Shown here: positions 28,961 through 41,390 of the stretch, piece after piece | How the letters are laid out: each line of letters starts with the position of its first letter | Numbering within the stretch: position 1 is the first letter of the stretch | NCBI RefSeq assembly: GCF_002075345.1 | Contig: NZ_NAEW01000006.1 | Span: 62,001 to 126,000, forward strand | DNA from: Citrobacter braakii | GTDB taxonomy: Bacteria; Pseudomonadota; Gammaproteobacteria; Enterobacterales; Enterobacteriaceae | Reading direction: 5' to 3' | Length of the DNA: 64,000 bases | Translations under genes and position numbers: made by a program | The notes under the pieces: generated by a model | What the model saw: only the letters and a program-made list of their open reading frames with translations | What the model was told of the DNA's origin: nothing | Databases searched by the model: none

Positions 28961-30853
28961 TTACATCACCAGGCGGCGAATGTCAGACAGCATGTTGTTG
29001 ATGATGGTGATAAAGCGCGCACCATCAGCACCGTCGATTACGCGGTGGTCGAAGGAGAGCGAAATCGGCATCATCAGACGCGGCATAAACTCTTTACCGT
29101 TCCACACTGGCTCCATAGAGGACTTGGAGACACCGAGGATAGCCACTTCCGGCGCGTTCACAATCGGCGCGAAGTGGGTCGTACCCAGGCCACCGATGCT
29201 GGAGATGGTGAAGCAACCGCCCTGCATTTCGCCAGCGGTCAGCTTGCCATCACGCGCTTTCTTGGAGATGGTGGTCAGTTCACGAGACAGCTCGGTAATG
29301 CTCTTCTTGTTCACGTCTTTGAAGACCGGAACAACCAGACCATTCGGCGTATCTACCGCGACACCGATGTTGATGTATTTTTTCAGGGTCAGACGCTGAC
29401 CGTCTTCAGACAGAGAGCTGTTGAAGCGCGGCATCTGTTCCAGAGCGGCGGCAACGGCTTTCATGATGAAGACCACTGGCGTGAATTTCACATCCAGTTT
29501 ACGTTTTTCAGCTTCGGCGTTCTGCTGTTTACGGAACGCTTCCAGATCGGTGATATCGGTCTTGTCGAAGTGAGTAACGTGCGGGATCATCACCCAGTTA
29601 CGGCTCAGGTTAGCACCAGAGATTTTCTGGATACGACCCAGTTCCACTTCTTCGATTTCACCAAACTTGCTGAAGTCCACTTTCGGCCAAGGCAGCATGC
29701 CCGGAATACCGCCGCCTGCTGCTGCCGGAGCAGCTTCAGCACGCTTGATAGCGTCTTTCACGTAAGCCTGAACGTCTTCACGCAGGATACGACCTTTACG
29801 GCCAGAACCTTTCACTTTCGCCAGGTTTACACCGAACTCGCGCGCCAGGCGACGAATCAGCGGCGTTGCATGAACGTAAGCGTCGTTCTCAGCGAACTCA
29901 GATTTACCTTCCGCTTTCGCGGCCGGAGCTGCAGCTGGTTTAGCAGCCTGAGCCGGTGCAGCTGCAGAGGCTGGAGCAGCCGCGGCAGCTGGAGCGGCAG
30001 CAGGTGCTGCGCCTTCAACTTCGAAGATCATAATCAGAGAACCGGTTTTGACTTTGTCGCCGGTGCTGATTTTGATTTCTTTCACGGTGCCCGCGAACGG
30101 TGCCGGAACTTCCATCGACGCTTTATCGCCTTCAACGGTAATCAGTGACTGCTCAGCGGCAATTTTATCGCCCACTTTAACCATCACTTCAGTGACTTCA
30201 ACTTCGTCACCGCCGATATCCGGAACGTTAACCTCTTTCGAGCCAGAAGCTGCCGGAGCCGCCGCTGCTGCTGGAGCTGCCGCCTGAGCCGGTGCTGCAG
30301 CAGGCGCTGCGCCTGCAACTTCGAAGACCATAATCAGAGAACCGGTAGACACTTTATCGCCCGTGTTGATTTTGATCTCTTTAACGGTGCCCGCGAACGG
30401 CGCCGGAACTTCCATCGACGCTTTATCGCCTTCAACGGTGATCAGAGACTGTTCAGCCGCAACGGTGTCGCCCACTTTAACCATAACTTCGGTAACTTCG
30501 ACTTCGTCACCGCCGATGTCCGGTACGTGTACTTCTTTCGCCGCTGCCGCAGCAGGTGCTGCTGCCGGAGCTGCTTCTTTCTTCTCTTCTGCCGGAGCAG
30601 GTGCAGCGGCTGCTGCACCATCGGCGGAATCGAAAATCATGATCAGTTTGCCGGTCTCAGTTTTGTCGCCAACAGAGACTTTGATCTCTTTAACGATACC
30701 TGCCTGAGGAGACGGAACTTCCATAGAGGCTTTGTCGCCTTCTACGGTGATCAGCGACTGTTCAGCTTCAACTTTGTCGCCCACTTTGACCAGGATCTCG
30801 GTGATTTCAACTTCATCAGCCCCGATGTCCGGTACATTGATTTCGATAGCCAT
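28961..30853 (-). CDS. aceF: Dihydrolipoyl acetyltransferase (E2)
   Basis: AceF is the core of the pyruvate dehydrogenase complex and passes acetyl groups from E1 to CoA. The 630-residue chain has three tandem lipoyl domains, each with EGDKASMEV; the lipoylated lysines are Lys41, Lys144 and Lys244. Ala/Pro-rich linkers join them. A peripheral-subunit-binding domain follows ([16 protein letters not shown]...), then the catalytic domain with [15 protein letters not shown] containing the active His. It starts 14 bases after aceE. Confidence 0.97.
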   Translation of the reverse strand: MAIEINVPDIGADEVEITEILVKVGDKVEAEQSLITVEGDKASMEVPSPQAGIVKEIKVSVGDKTETGKLIMIFDSADGAAAAAPAPAEEKKEAAPAAAPAAAAAKEVHVPDIGGDEVEVTEVMVKVGDTVAAEQSLITVEGDKASMEVPAPFAGTVKEIKINTGDKVSTGSLIMVFEVAGAAPAAAPAQAAAPAAAAAPAASGSKEVNVPDIGGDEVEVTEVMVKVGDKIAAEQSLITVEGDKASMEVPAPFAGTVKEIKISTGDKVKTGSLIMIFEVEGAAPAAAPAAAAAPASAAAPAQAAKPAAAPAAKAEGKSEFAENDAYVHATPLIRRLAREFGVNLAKVKGSGRKGRILREDVQAYVKDAIKRAEAAPAAAGGGIPGMLPWPKVDFSKFGEIEEVELGRIQKISGANLSRNWVMIPHVTHFDKTDITDLEAFRKQQNAEAEKRKLDVKFTPVVFIMKAVAAALEQMPRFNSSLSEDGQRLTLKKYINIGVAVDTPNGLVVPVFKDVNKKSITELSRELTTISKKARDGKLTAGEMQGGCFTISSIGGLGTTHFAPIVNAPEVAILGVSKSSMEPVWNGKEFMPRLMMPISLSFDHRVIDGADGARFITIINNMLSDIRRLVM

Positions 30854-30867
30854 TATTCTTTTACCTC

Positions 30868-33531
30868 TTACGCCAGACGCGGGTTAACTTTATCTGCATC
30901 GATGTTGAATTTGATGATTGCGTCAGCAACCACTTTCTTATCGATTTCGCCACGTTTAGCCAGTTCGCCCAGGGCCGCTACAACCACATAAGAAGCATCA
31001 ACTTCGAAGTGGTGACGCAGGTTTTCACGGCTGTCAGAGCGACCGAAGCCGTCAGTACCCAGTACGCGATAATCATCAGCCGGTACATAAGTACGAACCT
31101 GTTCGGCAAACAGTTTCATATAGTCAGTAGATGCCACTGCCGGAGCGTCGTTCATCACCTGAGCGATGTACGGAACGCGCGGAGTTTCCATCGGGTGCAG
31201 CATGTTCCAGCGTTCACAATCCTGGCCATCACGCGCCAGTTCAGTGAAGGAGGTTACGCTGTAAACGTCAGAACCTACACCGTAGTCGTTCGCCAGGATC
31301 TGTGCTGCTTCACGCACGTGACGCAGGATAGAACCGGAGCCCAGCAGCTGAACTTTACCTTTCTTACCTTCGAGGGTTTCGAGTTTGTAGATACCTTTAC
31401 GGATACCTTCCTCGGCACCTGCTGGCATTGCCGGCATGTGGTAGTTTTCGTTCAGCGTGGTGATGTAGTAATAAACGTTCTCTTGTTTCTCACCGTACAT
31501 ACGCTCCAGACCATCGTGCATGATGACCGCAACTTCGTACGCGTAAGACGGATCGTAAGAGATACAGTTCGGGATAGTCAGAGACTGAATATGGCTGTGA
31601 CCATCTTCGTGCTGCAGACCTTCGCCGTTCAGCGTCGTACGACCAGAAGTTCCCCCTACCAGGAAGCCGCGAGCCTGTTGGTCGCCTGCCTGCCAGCACA
31701 GGTCACCGATACGCTGGAACCCGAACATGGAGTAGTAGATGTAGAACGGAATCATCGGCAGATCGTTGGTGCTGTAGGAGGTCGCAGCAGCCAGCCAGGA
31801 TGCGCCAGCACCCAGTTCGTTGATGCCTTCCTGCAGGATCTGACCTTTCTCGTCTTCTTTATAGTAAGCAACCTGCTCACGGTCCTGCGGGGTGTACTGC
31901 TGGCCGTTCGGGCTGTAGATACCGATCTGACGGAACAGACCTTCCATACCGAAAGTACGCGCTTCGTCAGCGATGATCGGAACCAGACGATCTTTGATCG
32001 ACTTGTTCTTCAGCATCACGTTCAGGGCACGAACGAAAGCGATAGTGGTGGAGATTTCTTTGTTCTGCTCTTCCAGCAGCGCACCGAAGTCTTCCAGAGC
32101 AGGCAGTTCCAGCTTCTCGGTGAAGTTCGGCTGACGAGCAGGCAGATAGCCGTGCAGTTTCTGACGCTGAGCGTGCAGATAAGTGTGCTCTTCAGAACCT
32201 TCCGGGAAGGTGATGTAAGACAGGTTTTCAACCTGCTCATCGGTCACAGGAACGTTGAAACGGTCGCGGATATAACGCACGCCGTCCATGTTCATTTTCT
32301 TCACCTGGTGAGCGATGTTTTTACCTTCGGCGGTGTCACCCATGCCGTAACCTTTGATGGTATGGGCCAGGATTACAGTTGCTTTGCCTTTGGTTTCCTG
32401 CGCTTTCTTCAGTGCAGCGTAGACTTTCTTCGGATCGTGACCACCACGGTTCAGAGCCCAAATCTGCTCGTCAGTCCAGTCAGCAACCAGGGCTGCGGTT
32501 TCCGGGTATTTACCGAAGAAGTGCTCACGTACGTATGCGCCATCTTTGGATTTAAAGGTCTGGTAGTCGCCGTCAACGGTTTCGTTCATCAGTTGGATCA
32601 GTTTACCGCTGGTATCTTTACGCAGCAGCTCATCCCAACGACCGCCCCACATGACTTTGATAACGTTCCAGCCAGCGCCCGCGAAGATGCCTTCCAGTTC
32701 GTTGACAATCTTGCCGTTACCGGTGACCGGACCGTCAAGACGCTGCAGGTTACAGTTGATAACAAAGACCAGGTTGTCCAGTTTCTCACGGGTCGCGATG
32801 GTGATAGCACCCTTAGATTCTGGCTCATCCATTTCGCCGTCGCCCAGGAAGGCGTAAACGGTTTGTTTAGAGGTATCTTTCAGGCCACGGTGTTCCAGAT
32901 ATTTCAGGAACTTAGCCTGGTAGATTGCACCGATTGGGCCCAGACCCATAGATACGGTCGGGAACTGCCAGAATTCCGGCATCAGTTTCGGGTGCGGGTA
33001 GGAAGACAGGCCTTTGCCATGTACTTCCTGACGGAAGTTGTTCATCTGCTCTTCAGTCAGACGACCTTCCAGGAATGCGCGAGCGTAGATGCCCGGAGAG
33101 ATGTGGCCCTGGAAGTAAACCAGATCGCCGCCATCCTGCTCGTTGCGTGCACGGAAGAAGTGGTTGAAGCAAACATCATACACCGTTGCGGAGGACTGGA
33201 AGGATGCCATGTGGCCACCCAGCTCGAGGTCCTTTTTAGACGCGCGCAGTACGGTCATGATGGCGTTCCAGCGGATAGCAGAACGAATACGACGCTCCAG
33301 CTCCAGATTGCCCGGGTATTCCGGTTCATCTTCAACGGCAATAGTGTTTACATAATTGCTGGCCCCAGCACCTGCCGCTACTTTCACGCCGCCTTTGCGA
33401 GCTTCTGAAAGCAGTTGGTCGATCAGATACTGAGCACGCTCAACACCTTCTTCACGGATGACCGATTCGATCGCCTGTAGCCAGTCGCGAGTTTCGATCG
33501 GATCCACGTCATTTGGGAAACGTTCTGACAT
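30868..33531 (-). CDS. aceE: Pyruvate dehydrogenase E1 component
   Basis: AceE decarboxylates pyruvate with thiamine diphosphate and reductively acetylates the E2 lipoyl groups. The 887-residue protein is full length. The ThDP motif runs from [14 protein letters not shown] to [11 protein letters not shown], and the substrate histidine region is [14 protein letters not shown]. The start at 33531 ([13 protein letters not shown]) follows AAGGAAT. The 162-base leader after pdhR holds a long hairpin at 33571-33618. Large antisense open frames here are codon-bias shadows. Confidence 0.97.
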   Translation of the reverse strand: MSERFPNDVDPIETRDWLQAIESVIREEGVERAQYLIDQLLSEARKGGVKVAAGAGASNYVNTIAVEDEPEYPGNLELERRIRSAIRWNAIMTVLRASKKDLELGGHMASFQSSATVYDVCFNHFFRARNEQDGGDLVYFQGHISPGIYARAFLEGRLTEEQMNNFRQEVHGKGLSSYPHPKLMPEFWQFPTVSMGLGPIGAIYQAKFLKYLEHRGLKDTSKQTVYAFLGDGEMDEPESKGAITIATREKLDNLVFVINCNLQRLDGPVTGNGKIVNELEGIFAGAGWNVIKVMWGGRWDELLRKDTSGKLIQLMNETVDGDYQTFKSKDGAYVREHFFGKYPETAALVADWTDEQIWALNRGGHDPKKVYAALKKAQETKGKATVILAHTIKGYGMGDTAEGKNIAHQVKKMNMDGVRYIRDRFNVPVTDEQVENLSYITFPEGSEEHTYLHAQRQKLHGYLPARQPNFTEKLELPALEDFGALLEEQNKEISTTIAFVRALNVMLKNKSIKDRLVPIIADEARTFGMEGLFRQIGIYSPNGQQYTPQDREQVAYYKEDEKGQILQEGINELGAGASWLAAATSYSTNDLPMIPFYIYYSMFGFQRIGDLCWQAGDQQARGFLVGGTSGRTTLNGEGLQHEDGHSHIQSLTIPNCISYDPSYAYEVAVIMHDGLERMYGEKQENVYYYITTLNENYHMPAMPAGAEEGIRKGIYKLETLEGKKGKVQLLGSGSILRHVREAAQILANDYGVGSDVYSVTSFTELARDGQDCERWNMLHPMETPRVPYIAQVMNDAPAVASTDYMKLFAEQVRTYVPADDYRVLGTDGFGRSDSRENLRHHFEVDASYVVVAALGELAKRGEIDKKVVADAIIKFNIDADKVNPRLA

Positions 33532-33570
33532 GGGGGTATTCCTTATCTATCTAATACGTTGAGTTATCTG

Positions 33571-33618
33571 GAACCTGTCCCATTACGTTCTCACCAGAGA
33601 GCGTAATAAGACAGGTTC
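33571..33618 (-). other. Long hairpin in the aceE leader
   Basis: On the minus strand a 48-base hairpin forms. Nine pairs (GAACCTGTC with GACAGGTTC) and a UU/GG step of possible wobble pairs lead to six pairs (ATTACG with CGTAAT). One mismatch, four more pairs and a TGGT loop complete it. It starts about 75 bases after the pdhR stop and ends 39 bases before aceE. No T-run follows, so it is not an ordinary terminator. It may be a processing, stability or regulatory element. Confidence 0.7.
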
Positions 33619-33693
33619 TGCGTTTAGTTGCCGCGCCTTTCGATAGCGCTTGATTTACAACATCTTCTGGTTAACGTTCTGCCAGAAAAATCA

Positions 33694-34458
33694 CTAATTC
33701 TTTCGTTGCTCCAGACGGCGTAAGGCGCGTTCACGACGGCTTTCCTCACGGCTCCTGTCCAGCAGAATCTCTTCGATAAACGCCAGGTGACGGTGAGACG
33801 CTTCACGCGCTTCTTCAGGCTTCCCGGCGATAATTGCTTCAAAGATGCGGGTACGGTGACTGCTCACCAGCGGCAGCATCTCGCGACGCGCATACAGCAA
33901 TTCGAAGTTTTGCCGAACGTTCTGGGCCAGCATCGGCTCCATACACCTTAGCAAATGGAGCAGCACCACATTATGTGCCGCTTCGGTGACAGCAATTTGA
34001 TACTGGAGTACCGCGTCAGATTCGCCGTCAAGATCGCCGGACTGTTGAGCAAGCTCGATCGCATGGTGGAGTTCACGGATACGCGTTTTGTCTTCATCCG
34101 TGCTGCGCAGTGCAGCGTAATAGGCTGCAATACCTTCCAGCGCATGGCGCGTCTCAAGCAGGTCAAACTGGGATTCAGGATGGTCGGAGAGCAGCTCTAC
34201 CAGTGGGTCGCTAAAGCTCTGCCACAGGCTGCTCTGAACAAAAGTGCCACCGCCCTGACGACGAAGCAGTAACCCCTTCGCTTCAAGGCGTTGGATCGCC
34301 TCGCGTAAGGAGGGGCGGGAGACGTCGAACTGTTTTGCCAGCTCGCGTTCCGGTGGGAGTTTTTCTCCGGGGCGAAGTGTCCCCTCAAGAATTAAAAACT
34401 CCAGCTGCTGCTCAATCACATCGGAGAGTTTTGGTTGGCGGATTTTGCTGTAGGCCAT
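33694..34458 (-). CDS. pdhR: Pyruvate-responsive repressor PdhR
   Basis: PdhR is a GntR/FadR-type repressor of the pyruvate dehydrogenase operon; pyruvate releases it from DNA. The 254-residue protein has an N-terminal winged helix-turn-helix ([37 protein letters not shown], about residues 30-67) and a C-terminal all-helical FCD sensor domain. It is first in the pdhR-aceE-aceF-lpd operon, and its operator lies 33 bases upstream of the start. Confidence 0.96.
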   Translation of the reverse strand: MAYSKIRQPKLSDVIEQQLEFLILEGTLRPGEKLPPERELAKQFDVSRPSLREAIQRLEAKGLLLRRQGGGTFVQSSLWQSFSDPLVELLSDHPESQFDLLETRHALEGIAAYYAALRSTDEDKTRIRELHHAIELAQQSGDLDGESDAVLQYQIAVTEAAHNVVLLHLLRCMEPMLAQNVRQNFELLYARREMLPLVSSHRTRIFEAIIAGKPEEAREASHRHLAFIEEILLDRSREESRRERALRRLEQRKN

Positions 34459-34490
34459 GATTTCCTGTCTTAAGCCATTTGCCCGGAGTC

Positions 34491-34507
34491 AATTGGTCTT
34501 ACCAATT
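34491..34507 (-). promoter_or_regulatory. PdhR operator
   Basis: AATTGGTCTTACCAATT is a perfect match to the PdhR box AATTGGTNNNACCAATT. Its position just upstream of pdhR fits autorepression by blocking promoter clearance. Confidence 0.92.
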
Positions 34508-34912
34508 TCATGTTCTTGACGCTAAAGTAACAAAGTATTCACCTTCTGTCCATACAGGTTTTGATTGAAATCAGTAAAGGGGGCATATTTTAACAACATT
34601 ACAGAAATAACGTTTCAAACATGTAACTATGCACAAATGTTAAATTTACCCACCACGGGGTAGTTTTAACGGAATTGAAACGAAAAAATATCTTATCTGA
34701 ACCGATTCACCTGATTATTTATCGACACATTAGCCACAATTAGTGAATAAAAATTCAAAATGGAAATTTTGTGGTAGATAAACTCGCATTTACAAATGGT
34801 TTCTTTTTATTCAACTCGTCATCTTGCCCGCATAAAGCAGGTGCATTCGCGCTCGCATATCATTATTCTGATCAAGACAAAAGCATTGAGGCAACATTTT
34901 ATCTAAAGCATC
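34508..34912. other. AT-rich intergenic region between pdhR and aroP
   Basis: About 400 of the 564 bases between the divergent pdhR and aroP genes hold no gene I can support. The pdhR promoter should lie just right of its operator. GATAAACTCGCATTTACA at 34777-34794 matches one half of a TyrR box well and the other half poorly. Nothing else stands out. Confidence 0.4.
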
Positions 34913-34930
34913 TGTAAACAAATAAATACA
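34913..34930 (+). promoter_or_regulatory. TyrR box upstream of aroP
   Basis: TGTAAACAAATAAATACA matches the TyrR consensus TGTAAA-N6-TTTACA at 10 of 12 defined positions. It lies about 90 bases before aroP. TyrR represses aroP in E. coli in response to aromatic amino acids. Confidence 0.7.
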
Positions 34931-35022
34931 ACAAACGGAATTGCAAACTTACACACGCATTGCTGCGTAGTTCAAAAAATAAGTACTCGAAATATGAAGA
35001 GTAAAACCACACACGAGGTTTA

Positions 35023-36396
35023 ATGATGGAAAGTCAACAGCATGGCGATCAGCTCAAGCGCGGTCTTAAGAACCGCCATATACAGCTAATCGCGCTGGGT
35101 GGCGCGATTGGTACCGGGTTATTTCTCGGTAGCGCATCCGTTATCCAGTCTGCAGGACCGGGTATTATTCTGGGTTACGCAATTGCCGGCTTTATCGCCT
35201 TTTTGATTATGCGTCAGTTAGGTGAAATGGTAGTTGAAGAACCGGTTGCAGGCTCCTTTAGCCACTTTGCTTATAAATACTGGGGCGGTTTTGCGGGCTT
35301 CTCTTCTGGCTGGAACTATTGGGTACTGTACGTCCTGGTTGCCATGGCTGAACTGACTGCCGTAGGTAAATACATCCAGTTCTGGTATCCGGATATCCCC
35401 ACCTGGGTTTCTGCTGCAGCCTTCTTCGTGCTGATCAACGCCATCAACCTGACCAACGTGAAAGTGTTTGGGGAAATGGAGTTCTGGTTCGCCATTATTA
35501 AAGTCATTGCCGTGGTTGCGATGATTCTGTTCGGCGGCTGGTTGCTGTTTAGCGGCAACGGCGGCCCGCAGGCCAGCGTCAGTAACCTGTGGAGTCAGGG
35601 TGGCTTCCTGCCGCACGGCTTCACCGGTCTGGTGATGATGATGGCTATTATTATGTTCTCTTTCGGTGGGCTGGAGCTGGTCGGGATCACCGCAGCAGAA
35701 GCCGATAACCCGGAGCAAAGCATTCCCAAAGCAACCAACCAGGTTATCTACCGTATCCTGATTTTCTATGTAGGTTCGCTGGCTGTTCTGCTTTCCCTGA
35801 TGCCGTGGACGCGCGTCACGGCTGATACCAGCCCGTTTGTCCTTATTTTCCACGAGCTGGGCGACACCTTTGTTGCCAATGCTCTGAACATCGTAGTGCT
35901 GACCGCTGCCCTTTCTGTCTATAACAGCTGCGTATACTGCAACAGCCGTATGCTGTTCGGTCTGGCACAACAGGGCAACGCGCCAAAAGCGCTGATGAAC
36001 GTCGACAAACGCGGCGTACCGGTGAACACCATTCTGGTCTCCGCGCTGGTTACGGCTCTGTGTGTACTGATCAACTATCTGGCACCGGAATCCGCCTTTG
36101 GCCTGCTGATGGCGCTGGTGGTTTCCGCACTGGTGATCAACTGGGCAATGATTAGCCTGGCGCACATGAAGTTCCGCAAAGCCAAACAGCAGCAAGGCGT
36201 TACCACCCGTTTCCCGGCGCTGCTCTATCCGCTTGGTAACTGGGTATGTCTGATTTTCATGGCTGCAGTGCTGGTGATTATGCTGATGACGCCGGGCATG
36301 GCGATTTCGGTGTACTTAATCCCGGTATGGATTGCCATTCTTGGCATCGGCTATTTGTGCAAACAGAAAACCGCCAAAGTAGCTAAAGCGCATTAA
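35023..36396 (+). CDS. aroP: Aromatic amino acid permease AroP
   Basis: AroP is the general proton symporter for phenylalanine, tyrosine and tryptophan. The 457-residue protein is the E. coli length, with 12 predicted helices and the amino acid-polyamine-cation family motif GGAIGTGLFLGSA at the start of helix 1. The conserved EMVVEEPVAGSFSHFAYKYWG region follows helix 2. Two adjacent ATGs follow a GAGG ribosome-binding site; I kept the first (MMESQQHG), as in E. coli. Confidence 0.96.
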   Translation: MMESQQHGDQLKRGLKNRHIQLIALGGAIGTGLFLGSASVIQSAGPGIILGYAIAGFIAFLIMRQLGEMVVEEPVAGSFSHFAYKYWGGFAGFSSGWNYWVLYVLVAMAELTAVGKYIQFWYPDIPTWVSAAAFFVLINAINLTNVKVFGEMEFWFAIIKVIAVVAMILFGGWLLFSGNGGPQASVSNLWSQGGFLPHGFTGLVMMMAIIMFSFGGLELVGITAAEADNPEQSIPKATNQVIYRILIFYVGSLAVLLSLMPWTRVTADTSPFVLIFHELGDTFVANALNIVVLTAALSVYNSCVYCNSRMLFGLAQQGNAPKALMNVDKRGVPVNTILVSALVTALCVLINYLAPESAFGLLMALVVSALVINWAMISLAHMKFRKAKQQQGVTTRFPALLYPLGNWVCLIFMAAVLVIMLMTPGMAISVYLIPVWIAILGIGYLCKQKTAKVAKAH

Positions 36397-36404
36397 TTCT
36401 CCCT

Positions 36405-36431
36405 CCCCCACCTGCATCAGGTGGGGGTTGT
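36405..36431 (+). terminator. Terminator after aroP
   Basis: CCCCCACCTG pairs with CAGGTGGGGG across a three-base loop, then TTGTT. It lies nine bases after the aroP stop. The T-run is short but the stem is strong. Confidence 0.75.
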
Positions 36432-36553
36432 TACCTGCCTCACACTTTCCCACTCACGACTGTTTCGTCCATATCACTGGCGTTATCCTGCAACGCAAAA
36501 ACACCTCTGCCAGACAATAATTATCTCCATATCTTATTAATGGAGTGCAGTTG

Positions 36554-37960
36554 ATGGAAACCAGTAAGCTCACGGTGAAAGAAAAGATCGGCTATGGAAT
36601 GGGCGACGCCGGATGCAACATCATCTTTGGCGCCATCATGTTGTTTGTTAACTATTTTTACACAGATATTTTTGGTCTGGCACCGGCCCTGGTCGGCGTG
36701 TTACTGCTCTCAGTACGCGTTATAGATGCCGTTACCGACCCTATTATGGGCGCGATGGCCGACCGCACCCGCAGCAAATATGGTCGATTTCGTCCATGGC
36801 TTTTGTGGATGGCTTTCCCATACGCATTATTTAGCGTACTCATGTTTACCACCCCTGAGTGGACGTATAACAGCAAAGTAATCTATGCGTTCGTCACCTA
36901 CTTCCTGCTCTCTATCACCTATACGGCGATCAACATCCCTTACTGCTCGCTCGGCAGCGTCATCACTAACGATCCAAAGGAACGTGTCGCCTGCCAGTCA
37001 TATCGCTTTGTGTTGGTAGGAATTGCAACCCTGCTGCTCTCCCTCACCTTGCTGCCAATGGCGGACTGGTTTGGCGGGGAAGATAAAGCTAAAGGCTATC
37101 AGATGGCGATGGCAGTGCTGGCCTTCATCGGCATGTGTATGTTCCTGTTTTGCTTTGCAACCGTCCGTGAGCGCGTACGTCCTGCCGTCCCGACTAACGA
37201 CGATTTAAAAGCCGACCTGAAAGACGTATGGAAGAACGATCAGTGGGTAAAAATCCTGCTGTTAACCCTGTGCAACGTCTGTCCGGGCTTTATTCGCATG
37301 GCTGCCACCATGTACTACGTAACCTGGGTTATGCAGCAAAGCACGCAGTTCGCAACGTTGTTTATCAGCCTTGGCGTTGTGGGCATGATGATCGGCAGCA
37401 TGCTGGCGAAGGTGTTGACCGATCGCTGGTGCAAACTGAAAGTCTTCTTCTGGACCAATATCATCCTGGCGATTTTCTCCGGCGCGTTTTACTTCTTCGA
37501 TCCTAAAGCCACCATGATGATTATGGTGCTTTACTTCCTGCTCAACATTCTGCATCAGATCCCATCCCCACTGCACTGGTCGCTGATGGCAGATGTCGAT
37601 GACTACGGCGAGTGGAAAACCGGTAAACGTATCACCGGAATCAGCTTCTCCGGCAACCTGTTCTTCCTGAAACTGGGCCTGGCGATTGCCGGAGCGATGG
37701 TTGGTTTCCTGCTCTCCTGGTACGGCTACGACGCAGGGGCGAAAGCGCAAAGCGACTCCGCCATTAACGGTATTATGCTGCTGTTTACCATCATACCGGG
37801 TGTAGGCTACCTGATTACCGCAGGCGTAGTTCGTCTGCTGAAAGTTGACCGCGAGTTTATGCAACAAATCCAGACAGATTTAGAAAAGCGCCGCGCCAAC
37901 TACCGTGAACTGAATGAGTACCACGATATAAAAACGACTGAAAACGTAAGGAAAGCCTAA
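36554..37960 (+). CDS. GPH-family glycoside/pentoside:cation symporter
   Basis: A 468-residue member of the glycoside-pentoside-hexuronide symporter family, like YicJ, XynP and MelB. Family features are KEKIGYGMGDAGCNIIFG at the N-terminus, DPIMGAMADRTRSKYGRFRPWLLW in the first cytoplasmic loop, and DVDDYGEWKTGKRITGISFSGNLFFLKLG later. The ATG at 36554 is eight bases after GGAG; one nine bases upstream is also in frame. It overlaps the GH43 gene by one base (TAATG), so the pair probably imports and cleaves a short xylan- or arabinan-type glycoside. The exact substrate is unknown. Confidence 0.88.
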   Translation: METSKLTVKEKIGYGMGDAGCNIIFGAIMLFVNYFYTDIFGLAPALVGVLLLSVRVIDAVTDPIMGAMADRTRSKYGRFRPWLLWMAFPYALFSVLMFTTPEWTYNSKVIYAFVTYFLLSITYTAINIPYCSLGSVITNDPKERVACQSYRFVLVGIATLLLSLTLLPMADWFGGEDKAKGYQMAMAVLAFIGMCMFLFCFATVRERVRPAVPTNDDLKADLKDVWKNDQWVKILLLTLCNVCPGFIRMAATMYYVTWVMQQSTQFATLFISLGVVGMMIGSMLAKVLTDRWCKLKVFFWTNIILAIFSGAFYFFDPKATMMIMVLYFLLNILHQIPSPLHWSLMADVDDYGEWKTGKRITGISFSGNLFFLKLGLAIAGAMVGFLLSWYGYDAGAKAQSDSAINGIMLLFTIIPGVGYLITAGVVRLLKVDREFMQQIQTDLEKRRANYRELNEYHDIKTTENVRKA

Positions 37961-38910
37961 TGAATCAGTGGCCAAATCCCTTTATTGAACAGCGTGCCGA
38001 CCCGTTTATTTTACGTGACGGTAGCCACTACTATTTCATTGCTTCAGTGCCCGAATACGATCGTCTGGAGATCCGCCGGGCGGACTCGCTGGAAGGGTTA
38101 CGCACCGCCGTCCCGGTTGTCGTCTGGCGCAAACCAGAAAACGGCCCCATGAGCCAGCTGATCTGGGCGCCTGAGATCCATCATCTGGCAGGCAAGTGGT
38201 ACATCTATTTTGCCGCCGCCCACACACAGGCGCTCGACAAGCTGGGGATGTTCCAGCACCGTATGTTTGCGCTCGAATGTGCAGACGCCGATCCGCTGAC
38301 CGGCCAATGGACAGAGAAAGGGCAGATTAAAACGCAGTTTGATACCTTCGCGCTCGATGCCACCACCTTTAACCATCAGGGAAAACAGTGGTATCTGTGG
38401 GCGCAGAAATCCCCCGATATCGCCGGAAACTCCAATATCTATCTCGCCGAACTGGAAAATCCATGGACGATTAAAGGCGAGCCGGTAATGCTCAGTCATC
38501 CAGAGTATGACTGGGAATGCCGGGGTTTTTGGGTCAACGAAGGCCCGGCCGTCATGGTTCACGGCGATAAGCTGTTTATCAGCTATTCCGCCAGCGCCAC
38601 CGATGAGAACTACTGTATGGGATTATTGTGGATTGATCTCAACGCCGATCCGCTCAACCCGCAGAACTGGCACAAATCGCCGCGCCCGGTCTTTACCACC
38701 AGCTACGAAAACCGCCAATACGGGCCGGGGCACAACAGCTTTACGCAAACGCCGGAAGGAGAAGATGTGCTGGTGTACCACGCGAGAAATTACACTGAAA
38801 TCGAGGGCGATCCGCTGTACGACCCAAACCGCCATACTCGTCTGAAGCTGGTGCGCTGGAACGAAAACGGGATGCCAGATTTTGGCATCCCACCTGCTGA
38901 TACGCTTTGA
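37960..38910 (+). CDS. Glycoside hydrolase family 43 protein
   Basis: A 316-residue five-bladed propeller glycosidase. Family 43 enzymes act as beta-xylosidases or alpha-L-arabinofuranosidases. The three acidic catalytic positions appear as Asp14 (ADPFILRDG), Asp133 (FALDATTF) and Glu194 (FWVNEGPAV). There is no signal peptide, so it acts in the cytoplasm on sugar brought in by the upstream symporter. The gene pair is absent from E. coli K-12 here, and I recall a similar pair in Salmonella. Confidence 0.88.
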   Translation: MNQWPNPFIEQRADPFILRDGSHYYFIASVPEYDRLEIRRADSLEGLRTAVPVVVWRKPENGPMSQLIWAPEIHHLAGKWYIYFAAAHTQALDKLGMFQHRMFALECADADPLTGQWTEKGQIKTQFDTFALDATTFNHQGKQWYLWAQKSPDIAGNSNIYLAELENPWTIKGEPVMLSHPEYDWECRGFWVNEGPAVMVHGDKLFISYSASATDENYCMGLLWIDLNADPLNPQNWHKSPRPVFTTSYENRQYGPGHNSFTQTPEGEDVLVYHARNYTEIEGDPLYDPNRHTRLKLVRWNENGMPDFGIPPADTL

Positions 38911-38913
38911 AAG

Positions 38914-38952
38914 ATTGGCCCGCAAGCACAAAGCGACCGGGCCAATTTTTTT
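38914..38952 (+). terminator. Terminator after the GH43 gene
   Basis: ATTGGCCCG pairs with CGGGCCAAT, followed by seven T. It is three bases past the GH43 stop and lies before the convergent ampE. Confidence 0.9.
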
Positions 38953-38991
38953 CCTCGACGGATAAGCGCAGCGCCATCCACCAATAATGGC

Positions 38992-39842
38992 TTAAATTAA
39001 TGTTCCATAAATGGTCAGCACGGCAATGACCACCACCACCACAAACGAGGTCTTCTTCGCCATCGAAACCGCGGCTTTTGGCGTTGCGACTTTATCGGTA
39101 TGTGGTTCACGCTCCAAAGAAAACTGCGCAAGGCGAGTAAGCACCTGATATTGCGAAGTATGCAGATCCGCCAGCGACGCAAACCAGGCAGGCAACGCCT
39201 TCTCGCCGTGCCCCAGCAGCGCATAGACGACACCCGCCAGGCGCACCGGGATCCAGTCCAGCACGTGCAGGATCGCATCGATACCTGATTGCAAACGCTG
39301 GTGTGGCGTCTGATAGCGCGCCAGCCAGGACTGCCAGGCACGTAGAAAGGCATAACCCACCAGCGTCACCGGTCCCCACGGGCCACCGACAATCAGCCAG
39401 AATAACGGCGCCAGATAAAAGCGAAAGTTGTTCCATAACAGCGCGTTCTGCAGTTCGCGCAAGAACTCACGCTCATCGCACTCAGGCGGAATCCCATGAA
39501 TCAGGGTCAGCTCGCTGGCCATCGCTTCACGGGCGTGAGCGTCATCGCGAGCAGCCGCGTTCAGATAGGCATGATAATGAAGACGCGTCTTGCCAGCGCC
39601 GATGCACAGCAAACCAATTAAGATCCACGCCACCAGCAAAGGCACGTTAAACAACAGGCCTTGAAGTGCGCGCAGCAGCAGGAATGTCACCCCCATCGCA
39701 ATAAGGGCCATGCCTACCGTACGCATCATCGAAAAATGCTTCACCCGGCGGAAAAAAGCTTCAACCCGGTGATCAAGCTGCCAGTGCTCACCCAGCTTAA
39801 ACAGGCGTTCAACAATCAACACCAGTAATGTTGTAAACAGCG

Positions 39843-39846
<4 letters not shown>
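38992..39846 (-). CDS. ampE: Inner-membrane protein AmpE
   Basis: AmpE is a 284-residue membrane protein co-transcribed with ampD; a signalling role in beta-lactamase induction has been proposed but not settled. The sequence shows an N-terminal hydrophobic segment, two more around residues 45-85, one near 150-170, and a C-terminal hydrophobic helix ([17 protein letters not shown]). It overlaps ampD by four bases. No ampC or ampR gene is in this window. Confidence 0.94.
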
Positions 39847-41387
<1,541 letters not shown>

Positions 41388-41390
41388 TTA

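Noticed and set aside
28916-30148. A 410-codon open frame antisense to aceF
   Set aside because: It mirrors the repetitive lipoyl and Ala/Pro-rich regions of AceF and matches nothing I know.
31009-33408. A 799-codon open frame antisense to aceE
   Set aside because: It lies wholly inside aceE on the other strand. Highly expressed genes with biased codons leave few stops in the mirrored frame. It has no ribosome-binding site or recognisable domain.
34777-34794. Second TyrR-like box upstream of aroP
   Set aside because: Only one half-site matches well, and it lies more than 110 bases from the good box. I mention it in the intergenic entry but do not call it.
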